Positions 12,212 to 25,559 of a stretch of DNA of 64,000 bases are shown here, piece by piece. How positions within the stretch are numbered: the first letter of the stretch is position 1; the number at the start of each line of letters is the position of its first letter. The stretch lies in assembly GCA_028023455.1 (NCBI GenBank), contig JAQFVV010000022.1, forward strand, positions 6,343,100-6,407,099. The letters are read 5' to 3'. This DNA is from Epiperipatus broadwayi (Eukaryota > Onychophora > Udeonychophora > Euonychophora > Peripatidae). The notes under the pieces are model-generated. The model was not told the DNA's origin. It saw nothing but the letters and a program-made list of their open reading frames with translations, and did no database searches. The translations under genes and the position numbers were made by a program.

Positions 12212-12925
12212 TGGGGTTAAAATAAATTACTATTTTTGTTTACTTTTTGTTAATAATAACAAAGTATGAAATCCCCCCAAAAAGCAGTTTATTGTAGAAG
12301 CCAAAAAAAAAAAAAGGTAATTCAAATGAAATATAAATAAAAGTAAAAAGTGAGAAAAAGTTGTTTAAACAAAAAAATTATTGACTTTTTATTACAATTA
12401 TTTATCCGAGGGTGGGATTGGGGATTTCATAACAATTTTTTACCCCCCAAAAACACAAAAGTTACTTTTGATTTAATAATAAGAAAAACAATTTTGTCAA
12501 ACAAAAAAAGGTAGAAAAAATTCGAAACAATTCCCAAATAATTGTATTATATTTTTTTAGCAGGGTTAAAATAAATTATTATTTTTGTTTACTTTTTATT
12601 AATAATAACAAAGTATGCACCCACCCCCCCAAGCTGTTTATTGTAGAATCCAAAAAAAAAAGGCTAATTCAAACGAAATATAAATAAAAGTAAAAAGTGG
12701 AAAAAAGTTGCTTCAAAAAAAATATAGTGACTTTTTGTTACAATTATTTATCTGAGGGTAGGGGATTCAAAACAATTTTTTAACGCCCCAAACACAAAAG
12801 TTACTTTTGATTTAATAAGAAAAAAAACAATTTAGTCAACCAAAAAAAAAAAAAAGATAGAACCAAGTCGAAACAAGTCCCAAATAATTATATTATATTT
12901 TTTCCGTGGAGTTAAAATAAGTTTT
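12212..12925. repeat. Two tandem ~347-bp units plus a partial third
   Basis: GGGTTAAAATAAATTA recurs at 12214 and 12563, and a related GGAGTTAAAATAA starts at about 12908. Each unit includes TTTACTTTTT, a C-rich run, CTGTTTATTGTAGAA- or CAGTTTATTGTAGAA-like text, ACAATTATTTATC and CACAAAAGTTACTTTTGATT. The units differ by point changes and homopolymer lengths, so the duplication is not recent. Confidence 0.8.
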
Positions 12926-13164
12926 TTCGTTGTGAAACAGTCAAAAGTTTTAAAATCAAAAAAATAAACACAAAGATAAATTACCAAAATTTATTGAATA
13001 AAGAAAAATAACAGGTTTAAAAAAACAAGGAAAATGAATATAAAAATTTGTTTAATAAAAAAGAAAAAATCATGTTATATATAAAAAAAAGTTGCGGCCA
13101 GTAACATTACATTTAATTGATTTTGTATAGCATCAACGCCATGCCGGATTTCAGATGATTACCA

Positions 13165-14210
13165 CTTTACGAAATTTTGTCAAAAGGAAGTTACTTTTAT
13201 ATTATATACAAAAATTCTAAACTCACCATAAAAAGAATATTAAATCAAAATGGTAGAATTGAATGACTACAAAAACCATTAGTGGATTAAGATCTTTTAA
13301 ATTCCTCCACAATATTTTGTTGAAAATTAGTTACCTAAATAAAGAAATGTTATAGAATTACTAAATAAACAAACAAACATTATTGAATATCTGAATATAT
13401 ATATATGAAGAAAGAGAGGTTTTTCTGATGACGAATGAATAAAATTCAGAAGTTAATCTGTGTACAAATATTATTTATATAATGTATAGGCACATGCACT
13501 GAAATGTGCATCATAGTAAAATAAATAAAAGAAGTTGGATAAAATACCTATCATTAAAACTCCCAAGATTTTGCATTATACAAATTGGATATACCATTCA
13601 AAAGTGCTACTCTGTAACTTTGTTCACTATTAACTGTGGATTAACAATTTTACTAGATTAAGAAAACAAATAGTAATAATTCAATAATACATCATTCTTA
13701 TAAATCTGTTTTATAAACGTATAAAATCTTGAACGATGTTAAATAATAATAATTACTCTTAATTTAAATATATACCTTTATAATAAAATTTAAAAAAATT
13801 AGTAAAAGTAACTAATATGAAGGTAATAACATTTAATTATTAATATCTATTAAACATTTATTTTTTTTATCAGTATCAGATTTTTAAAATATAATAAAAA
13901 TAATGAGAAAATTATCCACCCATCCACCCCCATTAAAATAATGTTCATAATATTTATCAAACACCCCCCCAAAGGTTATGGCTTTTTAAATGACATTTTA
14001 AAGTACTTAACTATAAACTTTTTTTTTTATTGTCTTTTTTAAAAAAAGGTTGATGTTTAATGTCAGTTACGATTTTATAAGACAACAAAATAAAAAGAAA
14101 AAAAATTATAAGTTAGATAAATGATAATTGCTAAATTGTTTACTTTATTTATTAATTTTATTTTAAAATTGGATCATAATTATCAACCATTATTGATCAA
14201 TTGCAGGATG
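13165..14210. other. AT-rich DNA, no gene
   Basis: No gene recognised. There is an AT dinucleotide run near 13398-13408 and C-runs near 13916-13930 and 13964-13972. Confidence 0.55.
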
Positions 14211-14214
14211 AAAA

Positions 14215-15965
14215 TCCAAGTTTAATCCAGTTTCTCCTCCACAATACACCAGCAAACTTCCTTATTTATTCATGTATCTCACATATGGTCTTTCTCTAGA
14301 ACTTTTACAATATTCTGGAAACAATTTAAAACTTTGACTATTACTACCTCTTTCTAATCCAGCTCCATTTTAGTCTCAATTCTTTTAATGATGTCAGTAA
14401 TATCTGATTGTTCTCTCAATTCTGTATTTTGTAACTTCTAAACAAACATGTCTTCATAATATGTTGAGTAGTCTGAACTCTCCATATTTCTCTTAAGTTT
14501 ATCACTGTCAGATCCATAAGTAAAAACTAACAAACCATATCTATTTAATATTAAGTTATTTCTGCTAAAGCACTCCATCCACATTTAATTCTGATTAATT
14601 TCAACCTTTATGTTTCCCATCTGTATTAATAATCTTACCAAAATATTGATAATTGTTAACTTCGAATTCATCACTATCAATTTTTACTTTTTTCTTCCAA
14701 GAAAAACCATTTAACATTACTTAACTTTAGTGTTACTTTTTTACTTTCACCTATTAACTCTTACAATATTTTCTGAAGCTCCCAAGAATTATTTGCAAAA
14801 CTATTATCATCTTCAAAATCAAGATGACTTAAATAACTTCCATTTCCTTTTATTTGCTTAGTTTCCTATTATAATCCGTAAAAAATATTTATTATAAAGT
14901 TGATATAATAAATTTTAGTGACATGGAATTACCCTGTTATATGCTGTTCTCAATGTTATTCTTTATAATATCACTATGTAATCTCACTACTTTTGCATTT
15001 TGACATATGTATTTCAGAAAATGACAATATCTAATGTTTTAGTCACTTACAAATGCTCATAGAATCAAATGTCTTTTCATAATCTACAAATCCAAAGCAT
15101 AATGACAATTTATATTCATTGATCCTTTCTATAACTTCTCTCAATACTTGGATGTAATCCATGTGCTTAAAAACACTTTGAAATCTAGCTTTTTGTCTTT
15201 TAGTTTGTTAAAATCCAAAATTCATTGTAGACAAGTTATAGTTATTTTGGTAAAAAAAAAATTGCCCAGAACTTAAAAAATGTACAGGTTTGGAATTTTT
15301 TGTATTTTCTTTATTACCTTTCTGAAATATTATTATTACTACTGTATTCTTCTATTTATCTGTTATATCTTTAATATTTAGATATTTGGTATATAATTTT
15401 GCCAATAATTTTTCTATTTCTTCACCTACTTCTTTTAAAACATCAATTATAATTCCATCACTTTCTGGAGCTTTCCCCTAATTCATTAATTTAATTACAC
15501 ATCTCATTTCTTCATATAAAATGCTAAACAATATAAAAGATATAGTAAGTATAAGAGATACTTTTTCTTATTCGTTATCACTATATAATTCTTTATAGAA
15601 TTCTTCCAAACATTTAATGATGCCATCATTTAGTAATAGTTACATCTTTTTTTTATTATACTTTTGAAACTTTTATTCTCTTCTACAACATTCTTTGCTA
15701 ATTCACTATTATATTTTATTTCATTATTAACTTTTTCATAGTATTTTACAAAACTCTAGATTTTCAATTTTTCTTAATGAATCATTTTGTGCTATAATAC
15801 AGCTTCTTTCCTTCATGTGTTGTCTTGTTTCAGTAGAAAATTTACTGGCAAATTGCTACTATTTTATACCAGCTAGGCATTGTTACAGTTCTTAATAGTG
15901 TATCGGTTATTTTTCTGATTTTATTTTAATCTGAATTATCTTCATTCCCTTATTTATTCTGACTT
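14215..15965 (-). pseudogene. RTE/BovB-type LINE reverse transcriptase, second copy
   Basis: The minus strand reads, in order: KAPESDGIIIDVLKEVGEEI (around 15470-15410), TKYLNIKD, a degraded stretch, then LCFGFVDYEKTFDSM (about 15100-15056, the catalytic region A block), SYLSHLDFEDDNSFANN (about 14840-14790, the double-Asp box) and NNYQYFGKIINTDGKHKG (about 14660-14610). These align with the plus-strand copy at 8280-10150, so the two belong to the same or closely related families. Stops are common and no endonuclease is joined upstream, so it is a 5'-truncated dead copy. Confidence 0.8.
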
Positions 15966-15969
15966 CAAA

Positions 15970-17795
15970 AAAACTCAACTGATATTTCAGTTAAGAACTA
16001 TCAGACAACTAAGAAAAAAGATGATGGTATTCCTTGATCTTAACTCAAGAGATAAAAAGCCATAAACTCACTACGCTGGGTGATGACTGCTGGTGAACAG
16101 CCCATCAATGCTCATTTAATATATAAATAATCATACAGTAAAAACAATTGCAATGTTAAGAACATATGAAGTGGACATTAGGAATGTGCCCTAATCAATT
16201 CCTTTCAGGATCAAAGAATCAAAAGGTATCTTTTCAATTAACAACTTTTATTCAGCCTTAAAATTTTATGTATTTATCTTTTTTTTTTTTTTAATATGTA
16301 TATCTAAAAGCAAATATATGTTAACTCATAACTTAAAGAAACAATAGCCTTGTGATTATGATAATACTTTTTGATAAGTTGAAACTTTTATTAAACCCAT
16401 CACATCCTAATCATTACAGGTTCAAAATTCTAACCTATAAAGTTCTCGCTCATGTCATAAAGAAAAAAATATTTTTTAAGGTAATTACAAAATGCAATCA
16501 TTTTAACTTTCTTAAATTTATGATTGGTCATTATTATAGCGAAGTCTAAATTTATTATTTTCAAAGGAACTGCAGAAAATAAATATGTAGATTATGAAAA
16601 CCAAACACAATAAAAATTAGATAAAAGACCTTTTTATGATTATTCACTGATATATTAGTATTTAAAAAAAAAAAAAAAAATCAGGAATTATAATTTCAAA
16701 TCATTCAACATATTATGATGCATTAATTTGTATACATATAAAATTTAATATGAACAATTACATACATTGCTTTGTAAACTGATTTGCGATTTTTTATATT
16801 TTCGAACACAATCTTGATTTTAATTTTACAAATAGCATAACATGAATGAAAAGATTTTTACAATTGCAATTTAATACATTTTAAAAATATATAATTTCAT
16901 TATTTATTTAAAAAAAAAAAAATTTGAATGACCCTTGTTTTATGCAAACTTTATATATCCAACCTATAATCCAGAATTAAAACACTTTTACTAGGCATTG
17001 CCATCATATTTGCATGTATGTAACATGGTATGGTTATTTTTTAAAAGATTTTATTTTTGTTAGTACTTCAAGAGTCTTAACAATATTTGCCACAACTTCT
17101 AAGAGCCACGTCTTCTCTTTTTAGTTCAAATATTACACTATAACCAGAACAAAATAATAACAGGAATAAAGTGGCACATATGAATTAGTACAGAAGCACT
17201 TGAAATAAATTAAAGTTAAAAAATGAACATTAATAACTATCATATCCTTGATGAAGTATTATTTTCAACAATAGTGTTCCCAAGTTTTTGCTTAGTCCAA
17301 CAAAAAAATGGCAAAAAGTTTCAAATTTTAAAAAAAAGCTATCCATGTAATGATAGATGTAATAGAATAGAAAAATAATAAAGCTAGAATAACAATAACA
17401 TTTCTAGGGTGTTTATACCCAAGATCAAAAAAATCAGGCAAAAGATACAGAAAAATGGGAATGATATGAGATTTCATTATATATGTTATCCATAATTTTT
17501 GTTTGTAAACTTTAAAATGAATTTAAAATTATTGATTTTGAAGGAGAAAAGACTCGATTAAAAAATAATACTTTACCATAATAATTTAGAAAAGCATTAC
17601 AATTTTCAAAATATTCATAAGATTCAGAAAAGTTTTCATGTGTTTTAACACAAATAATTCATAATATACCATAAAGATTTCTTTCATCAAATATCTATGC
17701 CAATGATTTTTTAAAAAATATATAAATATTCTTATTTTGTAACTTAAAACTCTTGACTATTATAAGCTAAGAACAGACTAAGAATAATATCACAA
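15970..17795. other. AT-rich DNA, no gene
   Basis: No coding or RNA gene recognised. A small less AT-rich patch at 16060-16110 (TACGCTGGGTGATGACTGC) is unassigned. Poly-A tracts lie at about 16664-16680 and 16910-16921. Confidence 0.55.
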
Positions 17796-17802
17796 TATAA
17801 AT

Positions 17803-18305
17803 GAGGCAAAATTCTCCATACAGCAATGCAACACAATGCAAGTTAGAGTAATCAATGGATGTAAGAAGATTTGCATAAATTCTCCATACAGCAATGCAAC
17901 ACAATGCAAGTTAGAATAATCAATGGATGTAAGGTTTGCATAAAATCCCTATCTAGTGACTACTCATTCAATATCTCCAGATTAGTTTCTAGTCTGTGAC
18001 TTTCATTAGTGAGGAGTCTTGGATCTGAGAACACCGCACCCAAATCTTAAGATCTAATGCCACAATTCTAAAATCTAGGTGCAGTGCTCTCAAATACAAG
18101 GCTCCCCACTGATGAAAGCCACAAGCTTGAAATCAGTCTGGAGATATTGGATGAATAGATACTAGATAGGAATTTTATGCACAAACCTTGCATCCATAGT
18201 TTACTCTGGCTTGCACTGGGTGGCAATACTGTATGGTGAGTTTTTTACTGTTTTAACAGCTTGTATAAGCATAGGGAATGGTGATCATGTGATGTTTAGT
18301 GGTTT
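17803..18305. mobile_element. Foldback-like repeat family, copy A
   Basis: The ends form an imperfect long inverted repeat: ATTCTCCATACAGCAATGC on the left and GGTGGCAATACTGTATGG on the right, followed by TGATCATGTGATGTTTAG. AATATAAAT occurs on both sides (17794-17802 and 18306-18314), a possible 9-bp target duplication. Inside, the segment starting at 17811 is repeated from 17879 (68-bp period). The two arms meet near 18040-18070. It has relatives at 26468, 33132 and 55009. No coding capacity seen. Confidence 0.65.
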
Positions 18306-18346
18306 AATATAAATTATACTTTTTCTTTTATTTTTTGATAAGGAAA

Positions 18347-18413
18347 GGCCTCATTGCATAATGATTAAAATATTCATTTGCCAATGTTAAGGCTATTTAC
18401 TAGAATTTGAAAC
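18347..18413 (+). repeat. tRNA-like sequence (SINE head or tRNA pseudogene, Gly-like)
   Basis: GGCCTCATTGCATAATGATT resembles the 5' part and D arm of a tRNA. CATTTGCCAATG forms an anticodon stem-loop with GCC in the loop, and GAATTTGAAACC sits where the T arm should be. Mismatches in the acceptor and T arms argue against function. Confidence 0.4.
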
Positions 18414-18419
18414 CAATCA

Positions 18420-20390
18420 GACAAAATTTGTTTTTTGTCTTTGATTCAGCATGTTTGGTATTTTACTTTCAAATGGTCAGACCAGGCCATAGCAGCTTAT
18501 TTATCAAGTATTGGTCAAAAAATAGATATTTTATTATTATTAGCTAGGTAGTAATGATCCTGATTAAAATGGATTCATTAAATAGATGTCAATATGGTTA
18601 GTATAAAAAGAAAATTACAACTTTATTACAATGAATGGATTATGAACAATACTACTACAGATGCTGAGCCCATATTTACCATCTTTCCTAATGATGTCAT
18701 TATACTACAAATGCAATAAAAGAAACTTGATCATCTAGCCAAAAATTTATTTTTTTCTATATGATGTTTAAAAATGAAAGTATGCAAGTCTATGTATTTT
18801 TTTCCCATCTAATAATCTATTTAAAACACATCTGAAAACTGAGTTCTGTGATGGATATTTAATACTTTGATAAAATTTTATTTATAAAAATCATACATAA
18901 AAATATAAATAATAATATAAAATATAATCTCAAATCTTAAAAATTATTTAGGTGATGATATCAAATTCATTCTACCTTAGCAACTAAATATGACTTTATT
19001 AAAATAAAAAATCATCTGCTAATAATTTATCAGACATATTTTTAAACTAATACTTCCAAGATTTTTTATATTCTCAAAGGCTAGACACAAACCCACATAT
19101 GCAAACAAACTGCTTATTTTAAGATAATCACATAAAAATACTGAATAATAATTATCATTCCAAAAATAACATTAAAATCAAAAATACCACTTCATATTAA
19201 AATTAACAAGAATTTGTGAAAACCTTATAATGAATAAACATTAGTGTGTAACATCCAGACTTTTCTATCAAAGATTTTAGTTCTTGTCAATTCAACAATA
19301 ATAAATAAATTAGAAATAAAGAACATTTTTTTACAGATTAATTTTATTTCTTCAAAGTGCTTATACAATATTTACATAGACCTAAATATTTTCATGTCTG
19401 TGTTAAAAATAAAAATTATATACAATGTATTACTAACCATGAATTTCACTACCAACACTAATAAGATTAGAACCAAATATGTATATACGGTGGTTGGGAT
19501 CCCTGCAAAAAAACTTGTTAAATGAAATTAGTTAAATAATTTTGATATCAAAAACTGTCATATACAAATACCCGTAAAAATCTTCAGTTAGATAATGTAA
19601 AACCAATTTATATGAAACTAAGAATTAATACTAAAAAAGCATTATGTGGATAAAGTTTCATTTTGCTTTTATAACTTTAAAAAAAAAAGAAATAGTGATA
19701 AGTTGCAAGAATAAATTGTAAGCAGCAACAAATTAGCCATTATTTATATCTATTTGCTATATATATATGTTCATAATTAATAATAATAAAAAACTTTTAA
19801 AAAGTAAAATGGAGATATATTTTAATTTGTAATCAGTGAATTAAATAATTAGGTGAAGTAATAATGAGTACTAAAAAAAAATTTTTTTAAGAGCTAATCA
19901 AATAAGAATTACATGAATATAAAAACAGGTAAAACAGCATTTAAATATCTTCATTAGACATAAGGTTCTACTAAAATCTCTACAAAGAGAAACACTAAAA
20001 ATATATATACATATTCACTAGAAGATGAAGATTGGCTGTTTTCCATCAATATTTCATTCTTTAGCAAAGAATAATTAAATACCCATTTACTTAACATTTT
20101 AAGGATGGCTAGTTAAATAATTTATAGTTCAGCTATATGCAACAAAAAAAATTGAAGTCTAAATAGATGCCTGATTTAGATTAAAACATTACAGGTTGTA
20201 CATATAACAGGTCTACCATGAGGAATTTTAATACAAAAATATACATAATTTGAAGCTGTAAAGATATATATTTATATAATTAAAAGAAAGATAAAATGTT
20301 TCTGATTATATTTTTATGTCCTTAATATACATAGTGTATAGATTAACAAATATTTTATTCAGTTATAGCATGTTTCAATAGTGAAAATTG
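18420..20390. other. AT-rich DNA, no gene
   Basis: No recognised gene. The frame at 19244-19525 shows no family resemblance and has the composition of the surrounding DNA. Confidence 0.55.
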
Positions 20391-20394
20391 TTTA

Positions 20395-20480
20395 TGGAAG
20401 CTGAAAATCTGCTCTGCAAATTTGTGCTTCACCTAGTGCCGATTATATAAGCACTAGAAACGGTTTGAACCCAAATTATA
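20395..20480. repeat. Dispersed repeat fragment, copy 1
   Basis: CTGCTCTGCAAAT, GTGCTTCACCTAGTG and GGTTTGAACCCAAA are paralleled near 46650-46725 by CTGCTTTGCAGAT, TCGTTTCACCT and GTTTGAACCCCAA in the same order. The family is unknown to me. Confidence 0.4.
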
Positions 20481-20993
20481 TATAAATTTAATAGGCAATA
20501 GTATATATATAGAGAGAGATGTATGGATACACAAACATTAGTTTGTCTGCTCATTCAACTTGCACACGTGTATGTGCGTATGAAAATTAACATTTGAAAG
20601 TTATAAAATTTTGTAATTTTGTTTCAATAACTTTCTAACCAATGTATACTATATATATTTTGTAATTTTTATATTTTGCAAATAATAATTTGTATAAAAG
20701 TAAAATTGTCATTTAAGAGACAAACAATAGTATCTTGGAAATTTATTCCCAGTAGTTTGTCTAAAAGCGAACTGATATTTAAGAGTGAAACGATGCAATC
20801 AATTGGTCTTAAAATTTTGTGGGACATTGTGTCATTTTAAAAGGTCATAGGTGCCATAGGTTCTTTAATTATTTTGTTTAACTATTGTTCTGGTCTTTTT
20901 CACTACCATATATAGAAATGGAAGATCAACTTTGAATCTCAACCAAGTGTCTGAGTTTGAGGCAATGGCTAGCATTCTTTAAATACTTGCTTG

Positions 20994-21330
20994 TGTATAA
21001 AATAGCTAAATTTTATTATTCGTTTTGCTTTTTGTTCTTTTTGCTCTGTTCTGATATCATATACTTCATGCAAGTTTGCGTTGTGCAGCAAATGATGGTG
21101 GGGTAAAGGAGATCATCCGCTTCCCCATACCTCTGGGAAGCTTATTTAACTCACTATGCCATAATCTGGAACATCTACACCAAATATGTGGACTGATCAG
21201 TGATATGTTTGCCTGAAAGTGAATTTCGAGTCTCTACCAATGCGTTTCAAACCCAAGCCAACTTATGATCATGATCCACCGATTATCTACATCGTCGTGT
21301 CCTCAAGCCCAAGGTAACATCTACATTGCC
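20994..21330 (+). promoter_or_regulatory. TATA box with exon-like segment ending in a possible splice donor
   Basis: TGTATAAAATAGC near 20994 is a good TATA box. It is followed by a pyrimidine-rich stretch (TTTTGCTTTTTGTTCTTTTT) and about 300 bases of clearly higher GC content than the surroundings, ending at CCCAAG|GTAACA near 21322, which resembles a 5' splice site. No long open frame starts in it. Two other islands (39455 and 47362) have the same order of parts. It could be a promoter with a non-coding first exon, or part of an LTR-like element. Confidence 0.35.
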
Positions 21331-21334
21331 ATAG

Positions 21335-23240
21335 CTAATGAACTCTTAATTAATAAATTATTTTAATCCTAAACTATATTGTGTGCCTTTCTTTGTTTTA
21401 TTTAATTTTTAACAGCTGTTATATAAATGCTAATAATGTCTGTGCAATTTATTCTAATGCTATATAAATTCTTATGTTTGGTGCAGCAACTTAGAATTAA
21501 TTTGATTTTTCTTAGTTTGTTATTCTAATTTATTTTGATATGCCAAGAAGGTATGCAATCTAGCGAGTGAATTTAAATTCATCACCAATTGTTTTCTCCT
21601 ATTAAATTATGGAGATATGTTTTCTTTATAGTTCGTTGTTATAAACTCGCTCAGTTTTATACCGATTATTTTATAATCATTTTATTTTTTAAATGATCGG
21701 AAGATCTTAATGTTTATGTTTAATTGTTATCTCTAACTGAAAATTAACCCTCGTCTAATAATTAAAGTTGTTTTATCATTTTATCTAATTAAATCTCAAC
21801 AGAAGTGAATTTAATATGTAATCTATGATTTTTTTTTTTTTGTAAGTAATATAAGTTATCTGTGCAATGATTGCTTGTAGAAATGTAAGGAGATATTTCA
21901 GAGATGTGGGAGAGAACAATTTATTCCCTTTTAGTTTTAAACTTTGACTCCTTATGTGCATTTTATTAAATTAGTTTAAGTGCCTGGGATGTTTTGTGTT
22001 TAAGCATTCCATTACGCAGGAGAGCATCTTATAATAATCAAGTATTTATTAATTTACCATGGTCATTAGTGACATGAAATATTGATATATTTTGGTGTTA
22101 TGGGGGTACCGTTGCAATCATTTATAATATTCTTGCTTTGTCGTGTATTTTGGGATCTTCGAAATGACCAATCCCATTCTTAGTTATCCCTCTTAAAGTA
22201 AATGCATTTCCTACTCGGAATCTTTTCCAGGCACCTCCAATGAATAAGTATATGGAAAACATACGGATGAACCGTCCCAACACGCAACTTGTGCAGGCAT
22301 ATTCCTTTTGTACAAATATGACAAAGCCACTCAAGAGTGTCTTAAGTGATCGCCTCGCGATTGTAAGCGATAATGTGATACCATCTTTATTATTTATCAT
22401 TGAGTTATTTATCAACCTGCAACGCTCTCTGTCATTAACTACCTCATTAATTTATTTGGTACTTGGCATATTACCCGCACCACCATATATGAGCAACCAC
22501 ACAAACTACTCATTTTATATATGTAGTAGTTGCACTAACTAACTTAATTCAATGATTTACTGACTTCACCCATAAAGTGTGAGATTTCAAATTAACCCAT
22601 AATCAAATTTGTAACTACCATTGCACAGACATTCTACACCTATTTTATTACCATATTTAATTATTAATAAATTTATATCATTTCTCTGTAGTCTTGCATT
22701 TGTCATTCATTGCCCGAATCTCTAGTATGACTGTTTGGTTAAGTTAAATTATTTCAAATTGAATGAAAGATTTTATTAGTATTATTAATTAAATTCCCTT
22801 TGTTTAACATTGCCTTGAACAACATTCTGGATCGGATTATTAATATATTAAGCAATACTCTGCACCGCTCTGAGTTATATTTTGTCATAATCATTAGGAA
22901 TTATCTGAATATTATTGATTCCCAAGTCTCTTTGCTCACCCTGTTCTCCTTGCTGGGTCTGGAGTAAATGAAAGCTTGCTAGTATCCTCAAAAGCATTGT
23001 CCATATAGTCAGAGACCCTGGAGCATGGGCAAATAGAATAGTGTTCAGTATTGTTCCAGACCTGTGTATCTCACACATGCTACATTGCTATAGTTTGCTT
23101 GGATTCTAAGTCTTGTTGAATGAACGTGATTTTGACCAGTACATTACACATGCTTGATTTATTATATAAATATTTCAATAAAACACTTCTTATACTTATT
23201 TTGTGTATGATTTTGATGAGCAGTAATCATCACCAACAGC
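21335..23240. other. Mixed-composition DNA with unassigned open frames
   Basis: Most is AT-rich. At 22100-22560 composition is more balanced and frames of about 100 codons exist on both strands. A TTTTCCAG acceptor-like site at about 22224-22231 precedes ATGAATAAGTATATGG. A second balanced patch lies at 22830-23110. Neither translation resembles a family I know, so no gene is called. Confidence 0.4.
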
Positions 23241-23289
23241 TGCTATTCATAAATGAGTATGACCATTCCAATTCCAAAAAAAAATGATA

Positions 23290-24990
23290 AAGACAAAACA
23301 AATAATAAAATATTAGCGACAATTGTTGTGATGACTGCACAAATTGATCTGTGGATCTTGAATATCTCCATGTGTAGCATATGCTAAACCATTATTCTAT
23401 TTCCTATTTTGTGATGCTATTTTTTAAATTCTTCTCCAAAAAGCTTTTCTTTCTAAAATATGTCTAATTGTACTTCTCAAATATACTTTATTCTTTGCTA
23501 TATCCTTTCAATGAAAACAATCAACATTACACTTCTTTAGAATGTTTGAAATAATCTTTATAAAGCAAACATGGTCTGCCTCTTCCATGAAAACTGATTC
23601 AATTCACCATAATACATATTAGGAAATCTTATATTGTTCTTTCATTTCGCATGATCAATACGATGAAAATGTGATTTTACATTAGTGGAATCTATAATAT
23701 CACACTCAGAAAACTAAATGATACATTACATTGTTTATGTATATAAAGTTACGTCTAAATGGAGACTTGGAATATAAAACCATAATTGATTGGTCATATG
23801 CTTTTGCATTGTATTTTTACATTTTTATAAGCACTTTTAAATCAAACTTTTCTAATGTTTTTATTATAATGATAGATTGTCCAAATCTCATTTCCATATA
23901 ATAAATCAGTAAAATAATTATATAAACACCTAATTGCAAGTTATTTCACTGTGACAAAATACTCTGTGTACTACTTGTTAAAAAAAACAACACTAGTAGC
24001 ACACTGGGATCTGTAATACATATCAACATCTAAATCCCCTTCAATTTATAAGGCTATAAAGATATTTAAATTGGATTAGATTCTCAAATTGATAATCCTA
24101 AGATAAAAGTTGCTGAAGATTTTTCTTCCTTCACTAGCTGATAAAGAACTTAAGTTTTTTTGAACATTAATTGCTAAACCAGAGCATTCTTAACCTCAAA
24201 ACTATTCCGTAAAATGTCTTTTGAACTGGCAAAAATGACATATTTATTAGCATACTGCAAATCAAGAATCTAATTTAGAAGATGAAGTTCTTGTTACTTT
24301 TTTAATCGGTTGAAATAAAAAAGTCCATTGGGAACCTGTAATGCAACCAGATTTATGTTTTATTAAACTGTTATAAAGAGTTAACAATAATCACAATTAT
24401 AAAAATCAAAAAACATTTTGTTTAACATCAGTTTTCATTTCAAATACCTCAGATTTTTCATCTGTAGTATGTAATAATACTTTCTTTCCATTCAATTTCA
24501 TATTTGGTGAACAACCAATTAATTTCAAAAAATGCCATAGACCTGCAAATTAATTCAGTGAAATGCCTTGAACAAATCAATAAAAACAATATATTGACCA
24601 CAGTTTTATTCCAAACACTTTTCTTGTATGTGCCAGATAACATTTCTTCATTAACCATTTATCTATAACTGGAAACAATCTATTTAACAAACAAAATACC
24701 TTTGCTGTAATGGAGACTAATGATATTCCATGATAATTACTGATGTCTTGTTTACTCCCTTTATTTCTACAAATTGGAACAATAAAGCAACCTTAAGATT
24801 AAGCAGCACAATTTTATGATATTCCTTAAAAATTCCAATACTTATGATGTAACATAGCAAAATTTCAAATATCTAATCAGGGCCTGCAACCTTTCTATTT
24901 TTAAGATGTTTTGAATTCATTAAACTAAATATCTTTGTCCAAATCTAAATGAAAAGATAAAAAGGATAAATCATTATAAGATATCATCTC
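23290..24990 (-). pseudogene. Jockey/CR1-like LINE reverse transcriptase and C-terminus
   Basis: Minus-strand motifs appear in family order: KNRKVAGPD (about 24905-24880), the KNKG-DISNYRGISL box in fragments (about 24760-24720), FIDLFKAFH (about 24580-24555, catalytic block A) and, near the 3' end, HRIDHAK...IRFPNMYYGELN (about 23670-23590), matching the GH-RM...YGEL C-terminal motif of these elements. Frames change several times and stops are frequent. The endonuclease part continues upstream on the minus strand at 25560-26450; the two are separated by a hAT deletion derivative. Confidence 0.7.
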
Positions 24991-25067
24991 ACTTTTTATA
25001 TCATTATTCAAAAGTTGATCAATATATTTCTTCTATTTGTTCAAAATATCACTGTCATCATATAATG

Positions 25068-25548
25068 TAAGGGTGGGCAATTGTTTTGGATCAGGGGCCA
25101 CAGAGGTTGGTGGAGGACCACATCAGGGGCCACTTTGTGGAAGCGAAGGTTAGCGGAGAGCCGCACCTTTTTTTCATGACTCAATGAACACACTGCTTTA
25201 TTCCTTGTATTGCCAAAGAAATATTTGTTTGTCAATTCTTCATTAAACACACGACATGCATCACCGATTTCATATTTTTTTCGGAGGGTTCATGGTTTCA
25301 TTAACGTTGGAAATATATATATATATGCTAATGGAAAGACAAAATTAAAAATTTACCAAGTTAACTGGAAAAGCACTGCACATGTGTATTGACGTGGTCA
25401 TCCTAGTGGAAAATACTAAACGAATCTTCGGTCATGCACGGGAAGGAAATCTTAGTTCAAGGTGGATTTTTCTGATTGTCTTGGCGGGCTGCATAAAAAC
25501 TCTTAGCAGGCCCCATGTGGCCCTCAGGCCACTATATGCCCACCCCTG
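25068..25548 (-). mobile_element. hAT deletion derivative retaining BED-finger coding sequence, copy 1
   Basis: Ends are TAAGGGTGGGCAATTG on the left and the reverse complement CAGGGGTGGGCATATAG on the right. The flanks are an exact 8-bp duplication, ATATAATG (25060-25067 and 25549-25556), with central TA as in Buster-type hATs. On the minus strand the interior encodes MFNEELTNKYFFGNT followed by KAVCSLSHEKK, the conserved N-terminal BED zinc-finger region of hAT transposases. The rest of the transposase is missing. It is about 80% alike by eye to 52240-52645 in the opposite orientation. It splits the LINE at 23290-26450. Confidence 0.88.
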
Positions 25549-25559
25549 ATATAATGCAT

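Larger units (their letters stand above)
11430..13163. mobile_element. GGT-family DNA element, long copy (1.73 kb)
   Basis: The left end GGTAATCATCTGAAATC at 11430 is matched by the reverse complement of the right end ending at 13163 (GGTAATCATCTGAAATC), 17 of 17. Flanks are ATTTTATG (11422-11429) and ACTTTACG (13164-13171), an 8-bp duplication with two T/C differences. The left end then carries GCTTGATGG and the right end an AACGCCAT stretch, both paralleled in the element at 59999-61070. No transposase is seen. The interior is mostly two tandem-repeat blocks. GG-start ends with 8-bp duplications fit Merlin or MULE-like elements best. Confidence 0.75.

Noticed and set aside
22122-22542. Overlapping ~100-codon frames on both strands, with an acceptor-like site near 22231
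   Set aside because: Neither translation resembles a known family, and opposing overlapping frames in a more balanced composition patch arise by chance. Left as unassigned.
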